The position numbers and the translations under genes are program-made. From Streptomyces sp. SID13726 (lineage in GTDB: Bacteria > Actinomycetota > Actinomycetes > Streptomycetales > Streptomycetaceae): a stretch of 64,000 nucleotides of DNA. The stretch spans positions 248,001 to 312,000 of the forward strand of contig NZ_JAAGLY010000007.1 in assembly GCF_010548375.1 (NCBI RefSeq). Direction: 5' to 3'. Below are positions 63,529-64,000 of this stretch, one piece after another (positions within the stretch are counted from its first letter, which is position 1; every line of letters starts with the position of its first letter). The notes under the pieces are model-generated. The model ran no database searches and was not told where the DNA came from. It saw only the letters and a list, made by a program, of their open reading frames with translations.

Positions 63529-64000
63529 CTACGAGGCGGCGCTCTCCGAAGGGCTGGGCGAGGGGCTCGCGGAGGTCTGCGGGGGCGCCACGGTCAGCTC
63601 GACGTTGAGGGACGCTCCGCCCGCGGTGGTGAGGTGGAGCAGATAGGTGCCCTCGGTGTCGTCGGCGTAGAGCTTCGGCAGCTTCAGCAGGCCGTTCTCG
63701 TCCGTCTCCAGGTTCGTCAGGGTGCGCACGACCTTGTTGTCGGCGTCCTTGAAGTACGGGCCCTTGTCGTTCTCGGTCGGATCGATCACCGACTTGATCA
63801 GCGTCGCGGTGACCGCGACCTTGTCGGCGACGGCACCGTCGTCGGTGGCCTTCACCTCGACCTGGTCGGCGAACTCGCCGCCCGGCGTGCAGGTCAGCGC
63901 GGTGTCGCCGGTGCGCACGAGGGCGTCGGCGACGCGCTGGGTGACGGTGGCCTTGTAGTCGGGTCCGGTGACCGTACGGCCGATGAGGGTCGCACGGACC
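63529..64000 (-). CDS. Partial exported or surface protein of unknown function (5' end outside window)
   Basis: The visible C-terminal 156 residues begin at the right edge of the window, in frame VRATLIGRTVTGPDYKATVTQ. They show a beta-rich Ig- or invasin-like pattern: VEVKATDDGAVADKVAVTATL, GPYFKDADNKVVRTLTNLETDENGLLKLPKLYADDTEGTYLLHLTTAGGASLNVELTV, ending in a Ser/Pro tail (SASPSPSPSESAAS). A CTPGG segment may carry one half of a disulfide. This resembles extracellular repeat domains of Streptomyces lipoproteins or surface proteins, but the signal peptide is not in the window. A strong terminator follows. Confidence 0.7.
   Translation of the reverse strand, partial: VRATLIGRTVTGPDYKATVTQRVADALVRTGDTALTCTPGGEFADQVEVKATDDGAVADKVAVTATLIKSVIDPTENDKGPYFKDADNKVVRTLTNLETDENGLLKLPKLYADDTEGTYLLHLTTAGGASLNVELTVAPPQTSASPSPSPSESAAS

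Overview
The window is a chromosomal segment of a Streptomyces-like actinomycete. The evidence is a very high G+C content with strong third-position GC bias, many GTG starts, frequent ATGA/GTGA start-stop overlaps, leaderless-looking promoters, and typical streptomycete families (DUF397/XRE pairs, RsbW-like ATPases, MocR regulators, an SPW_0924-type small protein, an S1 protein with an acidic tail). I see no rRNA, tRNA, insertion sequence, prophage, CRISPR array or replication origin. About 65 protein genes are supported, mostly single genes or short operons on both strands.

Region 1 (1-10.4 kb) is a stress and DNA-repair block: a cation/proton antiporter fragment, TerC behind a yybP-ykoY-like leader, a TerD-domain fusion protein and TerD, uvrB, an MHYT membrane sensor, a secreted glycerophosphodiesterase and an Ogt-type alkyltransferase. 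The terD, uvrB and ogt genes each carry an upstream match to the actinobacterial RecA-independent DNA-damage promoter (TTGTCAGTG-N8-TAnnnT), so Ter proteins and repair enzymes may be induced together.

Region 2 (10.5-21.7 kb) is metabolic: glutathione-independent formaldehyde dehydrogenase, a VOC protein, a psuG-psuK pair for pseudouridine breakdown, a methyltransferase, CorA, a CBS protein, a uridine-kinase-like protein and a stand-alone GltD. Region 3 (21.7-32.7 kb) holds a MocR regulator divergent from an AhpD-like gene, a PEP-synthase/rifampicin-phosphotransferase-like enzyme coupled to a membrane protein, a membrane-anchored CX5R phosphatase, an XRE + DUF397 + RsbW-like ATPase group (the abaA/whiJ/bldB type of developmental locus), and an ABC exporter.

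Region 4 (32.8-45.9 kb) is accessory: DUF899, a 20-G homopolymer, an amidohydrolase-P450 pair, an EEP-fold enzyme, a FUSC-like transporter, a nucleotidyltransferase, a chain of overlapping genes (GNAT, RidA, GNAT) with remarkable repeats at the junctions, an NCS1 permease with an Asp/Glu-racemase-family enzyme behind a perfect FadR-type palindrome, and a decayed PNPOx-family pseudogene. Region 5 (45.9-49.5 kb) is a VanJ-like phosphatase plus VanY-like D,D-carboxypeptidase divergent from a VanR/VanS-like two-component system, with no vanHAX.

Region 6 (49.5-64 kb) is mostly core: a FadR-type regulator, UDG, an S4 RNA-binding protein, DoxX, a methyltransferase, an acyltransferase-like protein, a TPR protein, coaE, a PAC2 protein, rpsA with a clear sigma-70 promoter and terminator, a methyltransferase with no ordinary start codon, hrpB, a DUF3068 protein and a partial secreted protein.

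A recurrent oddity is short tandem repeats at gene ends and junctions (24, 32, 9, 29, 35 and 14 bp units). The 35-bp array at 42.3 kb is the most striking: each copy recreates an overlapping stop/start, giving a relay of 12-codon mini-ORFs between two genes.
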